The notes below the pieces were generated by a model. It did no database searches. It saw only the letters and a program-made list of their open reading frames with translations, and had not been told where the DNA came from. Positions 43,024-51,767 of a DNA stretch of 64,000 nucleotides are shown piece after piece. The stretch comes from Chloroflexota bacterium (GTDB taxonomy: Bacteria; Chloroflexota; Dormibacteria; Aeolococcales; Aeolococcaceae), in the NCBI GenBank assembly GCA_005880985.1, contig VBIQ01000004.1, forward strand, positions 186,001 to 250,000, in the 5' to 3' direction. Positions within the stretch are counted from its first letter, which is position 1. Each line of letters starts with the position of its first letter. Made by a program: the position numbers and the translations under genes.

Positions 43024-43443
43024 ATGGCGGATAGCCAGCCCCGGTTGCGCACCGGCAAGCTCTGCCACGTCGAGATGCCTGCCATCGACGTCGCTCGCTC
43101 CGCAGAGTTCTACCGGCGGGTCTTCGGTTGGGCAGTCCGTCACCGTGGAGACGGATCGGTGTCGTTTGACGACTCCGTCGGTGAGGTGAGCGGCGCCTTC
43201 GTCACCGGCCGCGCACCTGCCGGCGACCCCGGCTTCCTCGTCTACGTCATGGTGGCGGACGCCACCACCGCGTTGGATGCCGTGGTCGCCGCAGGTGGGG
43301 AGGTCGTGCGACCGGTGGGCCCGTCGGGTGGTGAGATATTCGCCTGGTTCAAGGATCCGACGGGCAACGTCCTGGGCGTCTACCAGCAGCCCGGCCTGGC
43401 GCAGATGGAGCAGCTCGACGAGACGGCAGCCCACCGTGGCTGA
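43024..43443 (+). CDS. Glyoxalase/bleomycin-resistance (VOC) superfamily protein
   Basis: A protein of 139 residues with the paired beta-alpha-beta-beta-beta modules of the vicinal oxygen chelate fold: GKLCHVEMPAIDVARSAEFY at the start, DPGFLVYVMVADATTALDAV in the middle and FAWFKDPTGNVLGVYQQ at the end. It resembles the actinobacterial VOC proteins of the SgaA/antibiotic-resistance type. The substrate is unknown. ATG 43024 is preceded by AGAGGAGAGGAGG. The stop overlaps the GTG of the methyltransferase gene by 8 bp, so they are probably co-expressed. Confidence 0.85.
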   Translation: MADSQPRLRTGKLCHVEMPAIDVARSAEFYRRVFGWAVRHRGDGSVSFDDSVGEVSGAFVTGRAPAGDPGFLVYVMVADATTALDAVVAAGGEVVRPVGPSGGEIFAWFKDPTGNVLGVYQQPGLAQMEQLDETAAHRG

Positions 43444-44074
43444 GCATTCCGGAGAGGGCGGCGACGGCCTCCCCGGTCCATGGCGCCCACCGCGGACCGA
43501 AGAGTTTGACGCCATGTACGCGGCGACTCCGCCGTGGGACATCGGACGACCGCAGCCGGCATTCCTCGAACTGGCCGAGGCGGGCACACTCCGCGGCCGC
43601 GTCCTGGACGTCGGCTGTGGGACCGGCGAGCACGTCCTCATGTGTGCCGGACTGGGCCTGGAGGTGACGGGGGTCGACGCCGCCCCCGCGGCCATCGCCA
43701 GGGCCGAAGCCAAGGCCCGCGATCGGGGACTGACCGCCCGCTTCCTGGTGTGGGATGCCCTGCAGCTGGCGTCCCTCGATGACCGGTTCGATACCGTGTT
43801 GGACTGTGGCCTGTTTCACATCTTCGCGGACGATGACCGTCCGCGGTTCGTCGAGAGCCTCCGAACGGTGATCCCGCCGGGCGGTCGCTACCACATGCTG
43901 TGCTTCAGCGACCGACAGCCTGGCGACTGGGGTCCGAGGCGGGTGACGCAGGGCGAAATCAGGGCCAGCTTCGGGCCGGGGTGGCGAGTCGACTCCATCG
44001 AAGCAGCCAGACTCGACATCACCATCGACCCGAACGGCGCCCTGGCCTGGCGGACGGCCCTCACCCGAGTCTGA
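43436..44074 (+). CDS. Class I SAM-dependent methyltransferase
   Basis: A 212-residue Rossmann methyltransferase. The SAM-binding motif I is VLDVGCGTGEHVLM, the acidic end of beta-2 is VTGVDAAPAAI, and motif IV is VLDCGLFHIF. EEFDAMYAATPPWDIGRPQP at the N-terminus is typical of small-molecule (thiol/halide/tellurite-type) methyltransferases. GTG 43436 overlaps the VOC gene. The substrate is not identifiable. Both neighbours hint at detoxification. Confidence 0.85.
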   Translation: MAEHSGEGGDGLPGPWRPPRTEEFDAMYAATPPWDIGRPQPAFLELAEAGTLRGRVLDVGCGTGEHVLMCAGLGLEVTGVDAAPAAIARAEAKARDRGLTARFLVWDALQLASLDDRFDTVLDCGLFHIFADDDRPRFVESLRTVIPPGGRYHMLCFSDRQPGDWGPRRVTQGEIRASFGPGWRVDSIEAARLDITIDPNGALAWRTALTRV

Positions 44075-44148
44075 CCGCGACCCGGCGAGGGATCCGCGCA
44101 CGCTGACGGACGTTGCGGCCTGTCGTGTACGTTGATCCAGCCTGAGCT

Positions 44149-45192
44149 GTGATCGATTTCTCGCTGACCGACGACATCGGGGCACTGGAGGCGGAGCTGC
44201 TGCGCTTTGCCTCGAACCAGTTGAGAGATCGCGCACGCGGCTTCGAGGCAGGTGGCGGGTGGGACGCGGCGACGCTGAAGACCTTTCGCGCCTTCGGGGT
44301 GGCCGGAGTTGACGCGCCGGAGAGCTGGGGTGGAGTCGACCTCGGGGCGCTGGCCAAGGTGGTCGCGCTCGAGGCGATCTCCCGTGGCGACGCCGGCGGG
44401 ATCGTCGCCGCCGACACAGCCGGTCCGGCGACTGCCGCCGCTCTCGTCTGCCCTGACCAGACCCTGGCGGCACGAGTTGTGACCGCCGCGCTGGCCGGCG
44501 AGAACCGGGCAGCGCTGGTCCTCGCCGACCAGGCGGACGAGGCGTGGATGCCCGGGTCCACGGCTCCCGCCTGGACCTGGACCAGCCATTCCGGCGGACT
44601 CCGGCTGCTCGACACCGCGGGCTGCGCCGCGACGTTGGCGGATGCCGGCGCCCTGCACGCCTCGGGCGGAGTCGCCGTGGACCTGAGCGGCGCCGAGACG
44701 GTCGCTGAATGGACCCTGGACCCGGAGACCGTCGCGCTGTTGCGCGGGCGCGCCCGCCTCTGGCCGGCCGCGGTGCTGCTCGGTGTCGCCACGGCGTCGC
44801 TCGACTACGGCATGGCATACGCCCGCGAGCGGGTGGTCATGGGCATCCCCGTCGCCCACCATCAGGGCAACGCCTTCGCCATCGCCGAGGCGGCGGGGAT
44901 GATCGAGGCGGCACGCGCCTCGGTCCGGGCCGCCGCGGTTCGCATCGACCAGGCAATGTCGTGGGCCGGGGTCTGGGCGACGCTGGCCTACCTCGATGCC
45001 GTCGACGCGGCGCTCCATGCGACCGACCTCGGCGTCCAGTTGCTCGGCGGCCACGGCTACGTCGAGGACCATCCCGCGGAGAAGTGGTTTCGCGAGGCGC
45101 GCGCCCTGACGCAACTGCTCGGTGGCCGTCAGTCAGCCATCGCCGACGCCGCAGAGTACGTGCTCGACCTTCCCGATCCACTCCTGGCATGA
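44149..45192 (+). CDS. Acyl-CoA dehydrogenase-like subunit lacking catalytic motifs
   Basis: A protein of 347 residues with the acyl-CoA dehydrogenase fold: IDFSLTDDIGALEAELLRFA at the N-terminus and MAYARERVVMGIPVAHHQGN plus the QLLGGHGYVEDHPAEKWFREA region in the C domain. It lacks the AMTEPGAGSD-type FAD/substrate motif and the catalytic EGT near the C-terminus, where it reads LTQLLGGRQSAI. It overlaps by 4 bp a second acyl-CoA dehydrogenase that has both. The two probably form a heteromeric enzyme like the mycobacterial FadE pairs. Confidence 0.85.
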   Translation: MIDFSLTDDIGALEAELLRFASNQLRDRARGFEAGGGWDAATLKTFRAFGVAGVDAPESWGGVDLGALAKVVALEAISRGDAGGIVAADTAGPATAAALVCPDQTLAARVVTAALAGENRAALVLADQADEAWMPGSTAPAWTWTSHSGGLRLLDTAGCAATLADAGALHASGGVAVDLSGAETVAEWTLDPETVALLRGRARLWPAAVLLGVATASLDYGMAYARERVVMGIPVAHHQGNAFAIAEAAGMIEAARASVRAAAVRIDQAMSWAGVWATLAYLDAVDAALHATDLGVQLLGGHGYVEDHPAEKWFREARALTQLLGGRQSAIADAAEYVLDLPDPLLA

Positions 45193-46400
45193 AGACCATC
45201 GAGTCCACCCTGGAGCTCGACCAGCGCACCCGCGCGGTGCTCGAGCAGGTCCGCAATCTCGGCGCATCGCATCTGCGCCCTCTCGGTCTGCAGGCCGACC
45301 GCGCCGGGGCGCCGCTGCCTCCGGATCATCCGTTCTTCGAGATGGTCTGGCGCTCCGGTCTGGCGGGCGGGGCGCTGGCGGCGCCGGAGGAGGAAGAGGG
45401 CGGCGACGGCGCCCCCAACTATCGCCATGTCCGCGGGTGCGTTCTCGCCGAAGAGGCGTCGTACTGGGACCGCGGGGTGGCGGTGTCGCTGCCCGGCCCC
45501 GGTCTCGGCGGACCTCCGGTGCAGCTGATGGGCACTCCCGCGCAGCGCGAGCAATTCCTCAGCATCTTCCGCGATCGGACCGGTCCGCCCCTCTGGGCCG
45601 CGTTCGCCATGACCGAGCCGGGCGCGGGCAGCGACGTGGCCCGCATCGAGACGCGCTGCACCAAGGATGGCGACCACTGGGTGCTCAATGGCACCAAGAT
45701 GTTCTCCTCCAACTCCAAGCGCGCCCGCTGGGTCGCGGTGTTCGCCACCGCCGATCGTGCCCAGGGCAGGGCCGGCCACCGCGCCTTCGTGGTCGAGTCC
45801 GGCACCCCCGGATTCGAGGTGATCCGGGTCGAGAAGAAGATGGGGGTGCGCGCCTATGAGACGTGCACCTTCGTCCTTCAGGACTGTCGCGTCCCCGCCG
45901 GCAACCTTCTCGGCGGCGAGGAGTACTACGGCGAGCGCCGTGGCTTCAAGGGGGCGATGGCGTCGTTCAACGCGACCCGTCCGGTGATCGCCGCCAACGC
46001 CGTGGGGATCGCGCGCGCGGCCGCCGACATCGCCCGGGACTTCATCCACGACGAATATCCCCGGACCGGGACGCGCCGAGCTCTGGCGCTCGAGCGGATG
46101 GTCGACATGCGACGGGCGATCGAGCGGTCGCGGTTGCTGTGCCTGCGGGCGGCGTGGCGTCTCGACCGGGGCGAACCCAACGCCCTCGAGTCATCGCTGG
46201 CGAAGATGCACGCGCCGCCGGTGGCGCTCCGTGCCGTGTCGATGGCGTTCGACATCCTCGGCGAGGCGGGAATCCGGCGCGATCGTCTGCTCGAGAAGCT
46301 CTATCGTGACGTCAAGGTGCTCGACATCGTCGAGGGGACGCAGCAGGTGCAGCGCCTGATCGTGGCGCGGCGCCTGGTGGGTCTTCCCAGCCAGGGCTGA
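45189..46400 (+). CDS. Acyl-CoA dehydrogenase (catalytic subunit)
   Basis: A 403-residue FAD-dependent acyl-CoA dehydrogenase that introduces an alpha-beta double bond into an acyl-CoA thioester. It has AAFAMTEPGAGSDVARIET and HWVLNGTKMFSSN in the middle domain and the catalytic glutamate in DIVEGTQQVQRLIVARRL at the end. The N-terminal domain is standard (PFFEMVWRSGLAGGALAAPE). ATG 45189 overlaps the stop of the preceding dehydrogenase-like gene. The longer ORF in the track is a shadow. The substrate is unknown. Confidence 0.92.
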   Translation: MKTIESTLELDQRTRAVLEQVRNLGASHLRPLGLQADRAGAPLPPDHPFFEMVWRSGLAGGALAAPEEEEGGDGAPNYRHVRGCVLAEEASYWDRGVAVSLPGPGLGGPPVQLMGTPAQREQFLSIFRDRTGPPLWAAFAMTEPGAGSDVARIETRCTKDGDHWVLNGTKMFSSNSKRARWVAVFATADRAQGRAGHRAFVVESGTPGFEVIRVEKKMGVRAYETCTFVLQDCRVPAGNLLGGEEYYGERRGFKGAMASFNATRPVIAANAVGIARAAADIARDFIHDEYPRTGTRRALALERMVDMRRAIERSRLLCLRAAWRLDRGEPNALESSLAKMHAPPVALRAVSMAFDILGEAGIRRDRLLEKLYRDVKVLDIVEGTQQVQRLIVARRLVGLPSQG

Positions 46401-46405
46401 AAGGC

Positions 46406-47173
46406 TCAGACCCCGGTCTGCCGAGTGGCGAGGATGAGCACCGTCTGATAGTGGTGGGCCATCTCCCCGCCGAGCGAGTCGATGGCCGCACCGACGCCCT
46501 CGAGCAGTGCTGATCGCCGCCCGCCGGCCAGCTGGACGTGATCGCTGTGGGTTGCCAGGTAGGCGAGCCACGCATCGCGCGTGTATGTGTGGTCCCAGGC
46601 ATACGAGCGCAGCTCCACCGAGCTGAAGCCGCCGGTCGACATCAGCTGCTCGACGCGGTTTGCGTCCCGCCCGTCGCGATACCCGAGGGCGTTGGTCGTC
46701 TCGGCGATCTCCGGGGCCAGCCGCCGGTAGACCGACTCGAGCGCCGTCCGTACGGCCGGCTCGTGGACACCCAGGTTCCAGAACGCGGCCAGGCGGCCAC
46801 CGGGCCGGAGCACCGAGACCGCCTTCGGTCCACCGACCGCGGGATCGACCCAGTGCCACGCCTGGCCGGAGATCAGCAGATCGAAGGTCCTCGCCTTCGC
46901 ATCCCACGTCTCGAAGCTCGAGACCTCGACCACCACGCCGTGCTCCCGCGCAACCTCGGCCATGCGGGCATCGGCCTCGACACCGAGAACATCGCAGCCC
47001 CGCATCAGGAACAGCCGTGCAGCCTTGCCGGTGCCGGTGCCGACGTCGAGGATGTCTCGGGGCGCAAACCCAATGAGGTCGTCGACCAACGCATCCGGAT
47101 ATGAGGGGCGAGCCCGGTCGTAGAGGTCGGCGACCGAACCGAATGACAGCGCTCGCTCCAGGTCTTCGTGCAC
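46406..47173 (-). CDS. Class I SAM-dependent methyltransferase
   Basis: A protein of 255 residues with RARPSYPDALVDDLIGFAP at the N-terminus, SAM motif I DILDVGTGTGKAARLFLMRG, motif II VLGVEADARM and QAWHWVDP, typical of the actinobacterial methyltransferase type-11/12 family with unknown small-molecule substrates. The GTG start has no clear ribosome site. It converges with the acyl-CoA dehydrogenase operon (stops 5 bp apart). Confidence 0.85.
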   Translation of the reverse strand: MHEDLERALSFGSVADLYDRARPSYPDALVDDLIGFAPRDILDVGTGTGKAARLFLMRGCDVLGVEADARMAEVAREHGVVVEVSSFETWDAKARTFDLLISGQAWHWVDPAVGGPKAVSVLRPGGRLAAFWNLGVHEPAVRTALESVYRRLAPEIAETTNALGYRDGRDANRVEQLMSTGGFSSVELRSYAWDHTYTRDAWLAYLATHSDHVQLAGGRRSALLEGVGAAIDSLGGEMAHHYQTVLILATRQTGV

Positions 47174-47561
47174 GTCGGGTCAGTCCAGGTGGGCCGGTGG
47201 TCGCCGAACGATAGCCAAGATGACGACGCACACCGTCGGTTCGGTGACCTGCACAGCTGCCGCTTGGCGGGGAAGCGTGGCGGTAGCTACAGCCGCGGGC
47301 CGACGCAAACCGTCCGCGCGGCTGTCTTCCTCGATGTCGGCGTCAACCGGGCGGCTTGGACACCGTGTGAGTGCAGCCGGAGGCGTGGGGCTCTCTCGCA
47401 GTGGCCTGGGAGCCGTGGCGGTGGTGGCGCTGGCGCTCGCGGCGGTTGCGCTGACCGCCCGAGGCTGTGGCGCGACCGGGGCTTGCCTATATAAACAGGC
47501 TGGCCTTACTATAAGTTCCTGACCCTGACCAGCCGGGGGGCAGCCCCGGGGAGGAGCATCG
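47174..47561. other. Intergenic region with promoter; weak 100-codon ORF
   Basis: This 388-bp spacer separates divergent genes. Its right end is the most A/T-rich patch nearby and holds the promoter at 47483-47512. An ORF at 47220-47522 (+) has a hydrophobic stretch (LGAVAVVALALAAVALTA), but its C-terminus runs into that promoter and its composition looks like a read of GC-rich non-coding DNA, so I do not call it a gene. No repeat or RNA structure stood out. Confidence 0.5.
47483..47512 (+). promoter_or_regulatory. Putative sigma70-type promoter for the SDR-queA-SufR operon
   Basis: TTGCCT (47483-47488), an 18-bp spacer and TACTAT (47507-47512) lie about 50 bp upstream of the SDR start in an A/T-rich patch. 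An alternative -10, TATAAG, overlaps at 47510-47515. Confidence 0.5.
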
Positions 47562-48254
47562 ATGCCGGTCGCGCTGATCACCGGGGCCTCGCGAGGCCTG
47601 GGCCTCGCTCTCGCCCGGGCCCTGGCGGAGCGCGGTTGGCGCCTGGTGATCGACGCCCGCGGGGGCGACGCCCTGGCCGCTGCGGATCGGGAACTCTCGG
47701 GGCGAACCGCGACTGCCGCCCTCGCCGGCGACGTCGCCGACCCGAGGCACCGCGAGGCCCTGGTCGCTGCCGCCGGAGATCTCGGTGGGCTCGACGTTCT
47801 GGTCAACAATGCCAGCATCCTGGGACCAAGCCCGCAGCCGGCGCTGCGCGACTACCCGCTCGATGTGCTCGCTGAGGTGTTCCGCGTCAACGTGCTGGCA
47901 CCGCTCGCTCTCATCCAGCATGCGCTGCCGCTGCTCGAGGCGTCGCGCGGCCGCATCCTCAACATCACCTCGGACGCGGGCGTTGAGGGATACGAGGGAT
48001 GGGGCGGGTACGGCGCGTCGAAGGCGGCGCTCGAGCAGCTGAGCCGGGTGCTCGCCGTGGAGCATCCCCAGCTGCCGGTCTACTGGGTCGATCCCGGCGA
48101 CATGAACACGCAGATGCACCAGGAGGCGTACCCGGGCGAGGACATCTCTGACCGCCCGTCACCTGAGGTCAGCGTTCCCGGGTTGCTCGAGCTGGTCACC
48201 GGTGACCGGCCCAGCGGCCGCTATGCCGCGCGCGACCTGGTTCCGGCGCGATGA
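47562..48254 (+). CDS. Short-chain dehydrogenase/reductase
   Basis: A 230-residue SDR with TGASRGLG, NNASILG, catalytic Ser (NITSDAGVEGYEGWGG) and YGASK. The insertion-free length and the WVDPGDMNTQMHQEAYPGED loop resemble actinobacterial SDRs placed beside queA-like genes. ATG 47562 has GGGGAGGAG upstream. The stop overlaps the queA start by 4 bp. The substrate is unknown. Confidence 0.9.
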   Translation: MPVALITGASRGLGLALARALAERGWRLVIDARGGDALAAADRELSGRTATAALAGDVADPRHREALVAAAGDLGGLDVLVNNASILGPSPQPALRDYPLDVLAEVFRVNVLAPLALIQHALPLLEASRGRILNITSDAGVEGYEGWGGYGASKAALEQLSRVLAVEHPQLPVYWVDPGDMNTQMHQEAYPGEDISDRPSPEVSVPGLLELVTGDRPSGRYAARDLVPAR

Positions 48255-49297
48255 CCGCCGTCGACGCTGCGCCTGCCGTGGATCTGCCGGTCGGCGTCGA
48301 GGCACGCCAGCCACCCGAAGCCCGCGGGCTGCGCCGCGACGGCGTCCGGCTCCTGGTGTCCCGCCCCGGGGTCGCGCCGGTTCACGCGCGGTTCGTCGAC
48401 CTTCCCCGCTTCCTCGACCCCGGCGACCTGCTGGTGATCAACACCTCGGCGACCTTGCCGGCGGCGGTCGACGCCCAGGCGGACGATGGCCGGTCGCTGC
48501 GCGTCCACCTCTCGACCCCGCTTCCCGCCGACCTCTGGCTGGTGGAGGCGCGCGAGCCCGCGGGGGCAGCCAGCACCCCGTTCGCCGGCGATCTTCGCGG
48601 CACCACCCTGCACCTCCCCGCGGGTGGCACCGTCGACTTCCTGCACCGCTATCCGCGGTCGCTGCGCCTGTGGCTGGCGGCGCTGCAGCTGCCCAGCCCG
48701 GTGGGCGACTACCTCGCCCGTTGGGGGCAGCCCATCCGCTACTCGTACGTCGAGCGCGACTGGCCGATCGACGCCTATCAGACCGTCTACGCGACCGAGG
48801 CGGGCAGCGCCGAGATGCCGAGTGCCGGGCGCCCGTTCAGCGCCGAGGTGATCACCTCGCTGGTGGCGCACGGCGTCGGGATGGCCCCGCTGCTGCTGCA
48901 CACCGGCGTGTCGTCGCTGGAGGGCGAGGAGGAGCCGTACCCGGAGCCCTTCTCGGTGCCAGCCGACACCGCGCGACAGATCAACGAGGCTCGGGCTGCC
49001 GGCCGGCGCGTCGTCGCCGTCGGCACCACCGTGGTGCGGACTCTCGAGTCGGTGGTCGACTCCGCCGGCGCGGTGCATCCCGGAGGTGGATGGACCGACC
49101 TGGTGATCACCCCCGAACGCGGCGTGACCGCCATCGACGGGCTGCTCACGGGCTTTCACGCGCCGACCGCATCCCACCTCTGGATGATCGCCGCCGTCGC
49201 CAGCCCGCAGCTGCTCGAGGCCGCCTATGCCGCGGCGCGCGAGCGTGGCTACCTGTGGCACGAGTTCGGCGACTCACACCTCATCCTTCGGCGATGA
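48251..49297 (+). CDS. queA: QueA-like S-adenosylmethionine:tRNA ribosyltransferase-isomerase
   Basis: A 348-residue member of the QueA family, which transfers and isomerises the ribosyl of SAM onto 7-aminomethyl-7-deazaguanine in tRNA during queuosine synthesis. Family landmarks are GDLLVINTSATLPA, SAEMPSAGRPF, TGVSSLEGEE and the C-terminal TDLVITPERGVTAIDGLLTGFH. The last differs from typical QueA (NFHLPxS), and the TxMPSAG region replaces the usual GSVAAPTAGLHF. This deviation and the absence of other queuosine genes nearby suggest a divergent paralogue with another acceptor. It overlaps both neighbours by 4 bp. Confidence 0.8.
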   Translation: MTAVDAAPAVDLPVGVEARQPPEARGLRRDGVRLLVSRPGVAPVHARFVDLPRFLDPGDLLVINTSATLPAAVDAQADDGRSLRVHLSTPLPADLWLVEAREPAGAASTPFAGDLRGTTLHLPAGGTVDFLHRYPRSLRLWLAALQLPSPVGDYLARWGQPIRYSYVERDWPIDAYQTVYATEAGSAEMPSAGRPFSAEVITSLVAHGVGMAPLLLHTGVSSLEGEEEPYPEPFSVPADTARQINEARAAGRRVVAVGTTVVRTLESVVDSAGAVHPGGGWTDLVITPERGVTAIDGLLTGFHAPTASHLWMIAAVASPQLLEAAYAAARERGYLWHEFGDSHLILRR

Positions 49298-49950
49298 CCG
49301 AGCCCACCGCGACGGCACCCGCGGTCGCCAGGCTTCCGGTCAAGCGACGCGAGCTGCTGGTCACCCTCAAGCGGCTGGGCAAGGCTCGCGCCGAGGACCT
49401 GGCCGTCGAGCTCGACGTCACCGTCAGCGCGGTCCGTCAGGTGCTGGGCGCGCTCGAGGGTCAGGGACTGGTCACCCACACCGAGGTGCGGCGCGAGCGC
49501 GGCCGGCCAAAGCACGTCTTCCAGCTGACCGACTCCGGCGACAGCCTCTTCCCCCGCCGCTACGGGGATCTCACCGTCGAGGTGCTGTCCTACATCTCGG
49601 ATCGCGATCCGGAACTGTTCGCCGACGTCTTCGAGCAGCGGCGGCGGCGCCGTGTCGAGAACGCCAAGGCGCGGCTCACCGGCGGCTTCGCCGACCGCGT
49701 CGCCGAGCTGGCCCGCATCCTCGACGAGGACGGCTACCTCGCCGACTTCGAGGCGCAGCAGGACGGCTCGTACCTCGTCACCGAGCACAACTGCGCCATC
49801 CTCGACGTCGCTCGCCGGTACGGGCATGCCTGCTCTTCGGAGATCTCCTTCCTGCGCGAGGCGATGCCCGATGCCCAGATCGACCGTGTTCTGCACATCG
49901 TCGAGGGTGCGCACGTCTGCGCCTACGTGATCCGTCGCAGCGAGCCTTGA
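49294..49950 (+). CDS. SufR/DeoR-like winged-helix regulator with C-terminal Fe-S-type cysteines
   Basis: A protein of 218 residues. The N-terminal winged helix (KRRELLVTLKRLGKARAEDL, VTVSAVRQVLGALEGQGLV, RERGRPKHVFQLTDSG) belongs to the ArsR/DeoR-like SufR group. The C-terminal domain has three cysteines in EHNCAILDVARRYGHACSSE and AHVCAYV, the arrangement that binds a [4Fe-4S] cluster in SufR repressors of the suf operon. No suf genes are in the window. It overlaps the QueA-like gene by 4 bp, so in this genome it may also sense cluster status for the SDR-QueA unit. That is inference. Confidence 0.78.
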   Translation: MTEPTATAPAVARLPVKRRELLVTLKRLGKARAEDLAVELDVTVSAVRQVLGALEGQGLVTHTEVRRERGRPKHVFQLTDSGDSLFPRRYGDLTVEVLSYISDRDPELFADVFEQRRRRRVENAKARLTGGFADRVAELARILDEDGYLADFEAQQDGSYLVTEHNCAILDVARRYGHACSSEISFLREAMPDAQIDRVLHIVEGAHVCAYVIRRSEP

Positions 49951-50005
49951 GAAGGATCCTGGGGTTTCGAGGGCGCGGGCGGCGCCAGGTCGGTGGGCTG
50001 AGCGC

Positions 50006-51562
50006 TCAGTCGCCTTCAGAGGCGCTGGGGATGGTGACGATGAACGTCGCCCCCAGGCCAGGAGTGCTCTCCACCCAGATGCGACCGTGGTGCGCCTCCA
50101 CGAACGACTTGGAGATGTAGAGGCCCAGGCCCGTCCCGGGGATTCCGTCCTCGGTCGCGCGGCGCAGACGCGTGAAGCGCTGAAAGAGCTTGGGCTGATC
50201 CTCGGGTTCGATGCCGGGGCCATGGTCCTGCACCTGGATGCGGACGTCCGGCCCGTCCCGGCGGATGCCCACCTCGACCGGCGATCCGTCGGGCGAGAAC
50301 TTGAGCGCGTTCGAGAGCAGGTTGAGCAGCACCTGAGAGAGGCGTTGCTCGTCCGCCAGTGCCAGTGGCACGTCGGGCCTGGCGTCGACGTCCACCCGTC
50401 CGGAGTTGACGGCGTTGCCGAGGTGTCCGGCGGCCGCCGTGACGAGGGCCGCCACGTCCACCGGCGCGAAGTTGAAGTCGATGCGGCCGGATTCTATGCG
50501 GGCGACCTCGAGCACGTCGTCGACCAGGGCGGACAGCATCAGCGTCCCCCTGAAGATCCGTTCCAGGCACTCCTGCTTTCGCTCCTCGGACAGCCGGTCG
50601 GCACTCCCCAGGAGGAGGTCGGCGTAGCCGGCGATCACGCTGAGAGGTGAGCGCAGGTCATGGGCGACGATGGCGACGAAGTCCGTCTTCAGGCGATCGA
50701 GCTCGCGCAGCTGCTCGGTGGTCTCCCGCTCGCGCTCGAGCACGCCGCGCAGCGCGTCCTCTGCGAGCTTGCGCTCGGTGAGATCCTGGGTGATCTTGCC
50801 GAAGCCGCGCAGGCTCCCGTCGGCTCCACGCAACGCGGTGATCACAACGTTGGCCCAGAACCGCGTCCCGTCCTTGCGGACCCGCCAGCCCTCGTGCTCG
50901 ATCCGGCCTTTTTGAGTGGCGATCTCGAGCTCGCGGTGCGGCTTGCCGTCGCGGACCTCGTCGGGCGGATAGAAGCGGGAGAAATGCTGGCCGATGATCT
51001 CGTCGGCGCGGTACCCCTTCAAGCGTTCGGCGCCCTCGCTCCAGCTGGCGACTCGCCCTTCGGGGTCGAGCATGTAGATCGCGTAGCCGGGGGCGTTGAC
51101 CAGCAGCCGGAACCGCTCCTCGCTCTCGCGCAGCTGGTCCTCGGCTCGCTGCCGGTCGGTGAGGTCGCGGGTAACCTTGCCGAATCCGATCAACCGGCCG
51201 TCCTCACCACGGAGGGCGGTGACGACCTCGTTGGCCCAGTAGCGACTGCCGTCCATCCGCACGCGCCAGCCTTCATCCTCGAAACGCCCGGTCGCCGCCG
51301 CCACCGCCAGCTCCTGATCGGGCTTGCCTCGCTCGACGTCCTCGGGCGGATAGAAGCACTCGAAGTGGCGTCCGAGGATCTGCTCGGCGCGGTACCCCTT
51401 GACCTGCTCGGCGCCCCGATTCCACGTCTGGACCCGGCCATCGATGTCCAGCATGTAGACGGCGAGCTCGTCGATGGTGTCGAAGAGGAGCAGCAGGTGC
51501 TCGGCGGTGGTCGTCCGGTCGAGGAGCCAGGCAACCTCCGCCAACCGCTCCTTCGGCTTCAT
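50006..51562 (-). CDS. PAS-PAS sensor histidine kinase (orphan)
   Basis: A protein of 518 residues. Two near-identical PAS domains with PAC motifs follow one another (residues ~30-150 and ~155-280; repeated GYRAEQILGRHF/GYRADEIIGQHF and DGSRYWANEVVTALRG/DGTRFWANVVITALRG). Then comes a HisKA dimerisation domain with the phospho-His in VAHDLRSPLSVIAGY and a HATPase_c domain (N-box NLLSNALKFSPDG, G-boxes DHGPGIEPED and GTGLGLYISK). No transmembrane helix is seen, so it is a cytoplasmic sensor of redox, light or ligand. No response regulator is adjacent. ATG 51562 follows GGGAGGGCGGGAGG. Confidence 0.9.
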   Translation of the reverse strand: MKPKERLAEVAWLLDRTTTAEHLLLLFDTIDELAVYMLDIDGRVQTWNRGAEQVKGYRAEQILGRHFECFYPPEDVERGKPDQELAVAAATGRFEDEGWRVRMDGSRYWANEVVTALRGEDGRLIGFGKVTRDLTDRQRAEDQLRESEERFRLLVNAPGYAIYMLDPEGRVASWSEGAERLKGYRADEIIGQHFSRFYPPDEVRDGKPHRELEIATQKGRIEHEGWRVRKDGTRFWANVVITALRGADGSLRGFGKITQDLTERKLAEDALRGVLERERETTEQLRELDRLKTDFVAIVAHDLRSPLSVIAGYADLLLGSADRLSEERKQECLERIFRGTLMLSALVDDVLEVARIESGRIDFNFAPVDVAALVTAAAGHLGNAVNSGRVDVDARPDVPLALADEQRLSQVLLNLLSNALKFSPDGSPVEVGIRRDGPDVRIQVQDHGPGIEPEDQPKLFQRFTRLRRATEDGIPGTGLGLYISKSFVEAHHGRIWVESTPGLGATFIVTIPSASEGD

Positions 51563-51727
51563 CCTCCCGCCCTCCCTGCGAGCTGTCCGCGGGCGACGCA
51601 ACTGCGATGGGTTCGACGTTGGCCTGGCGGATCCTTGCGACCGGAGGGGCGCCGGCTGGCGGTCTGGGGCCGAGCGCTGCGTCGGCGCACGGGTCCGTCC
51701 AAGCGGTGTGTTCGGTTGGCTTGTGAG

Positions 51728-51733
51728 CTTATA
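51728..51733 (-). promoter_or_regulatory. -10-like hexamer upstream of the histidine kinase gene
   Basis: TATAAG on the minus strand, in a GGTATAAG (extended -10-like) context, about 165 bp before the kinase start. The long leader shows no structure I could name. No convincing -35 is present. Confidence 0.4.
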
Positions 51734-51767
51734 CCAGCGCGTGGAGAAGTGCGAGAGGAGGCGGGGC

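Noticed and set aside
47220-47522. 100-codon ORF with a hydrophobic stretch
   Set aside because: It runs through the promoter of the SDR operon, has no ribosome site, and its composition resembles random GC-rich sequence.
50006-51562. The two near-identical PAS domains considered as a possible assembly duplication
   Set aside because: They differ at many positions at both the DNA and protein level, so this is a genuine tandem domain duplication within the gene.
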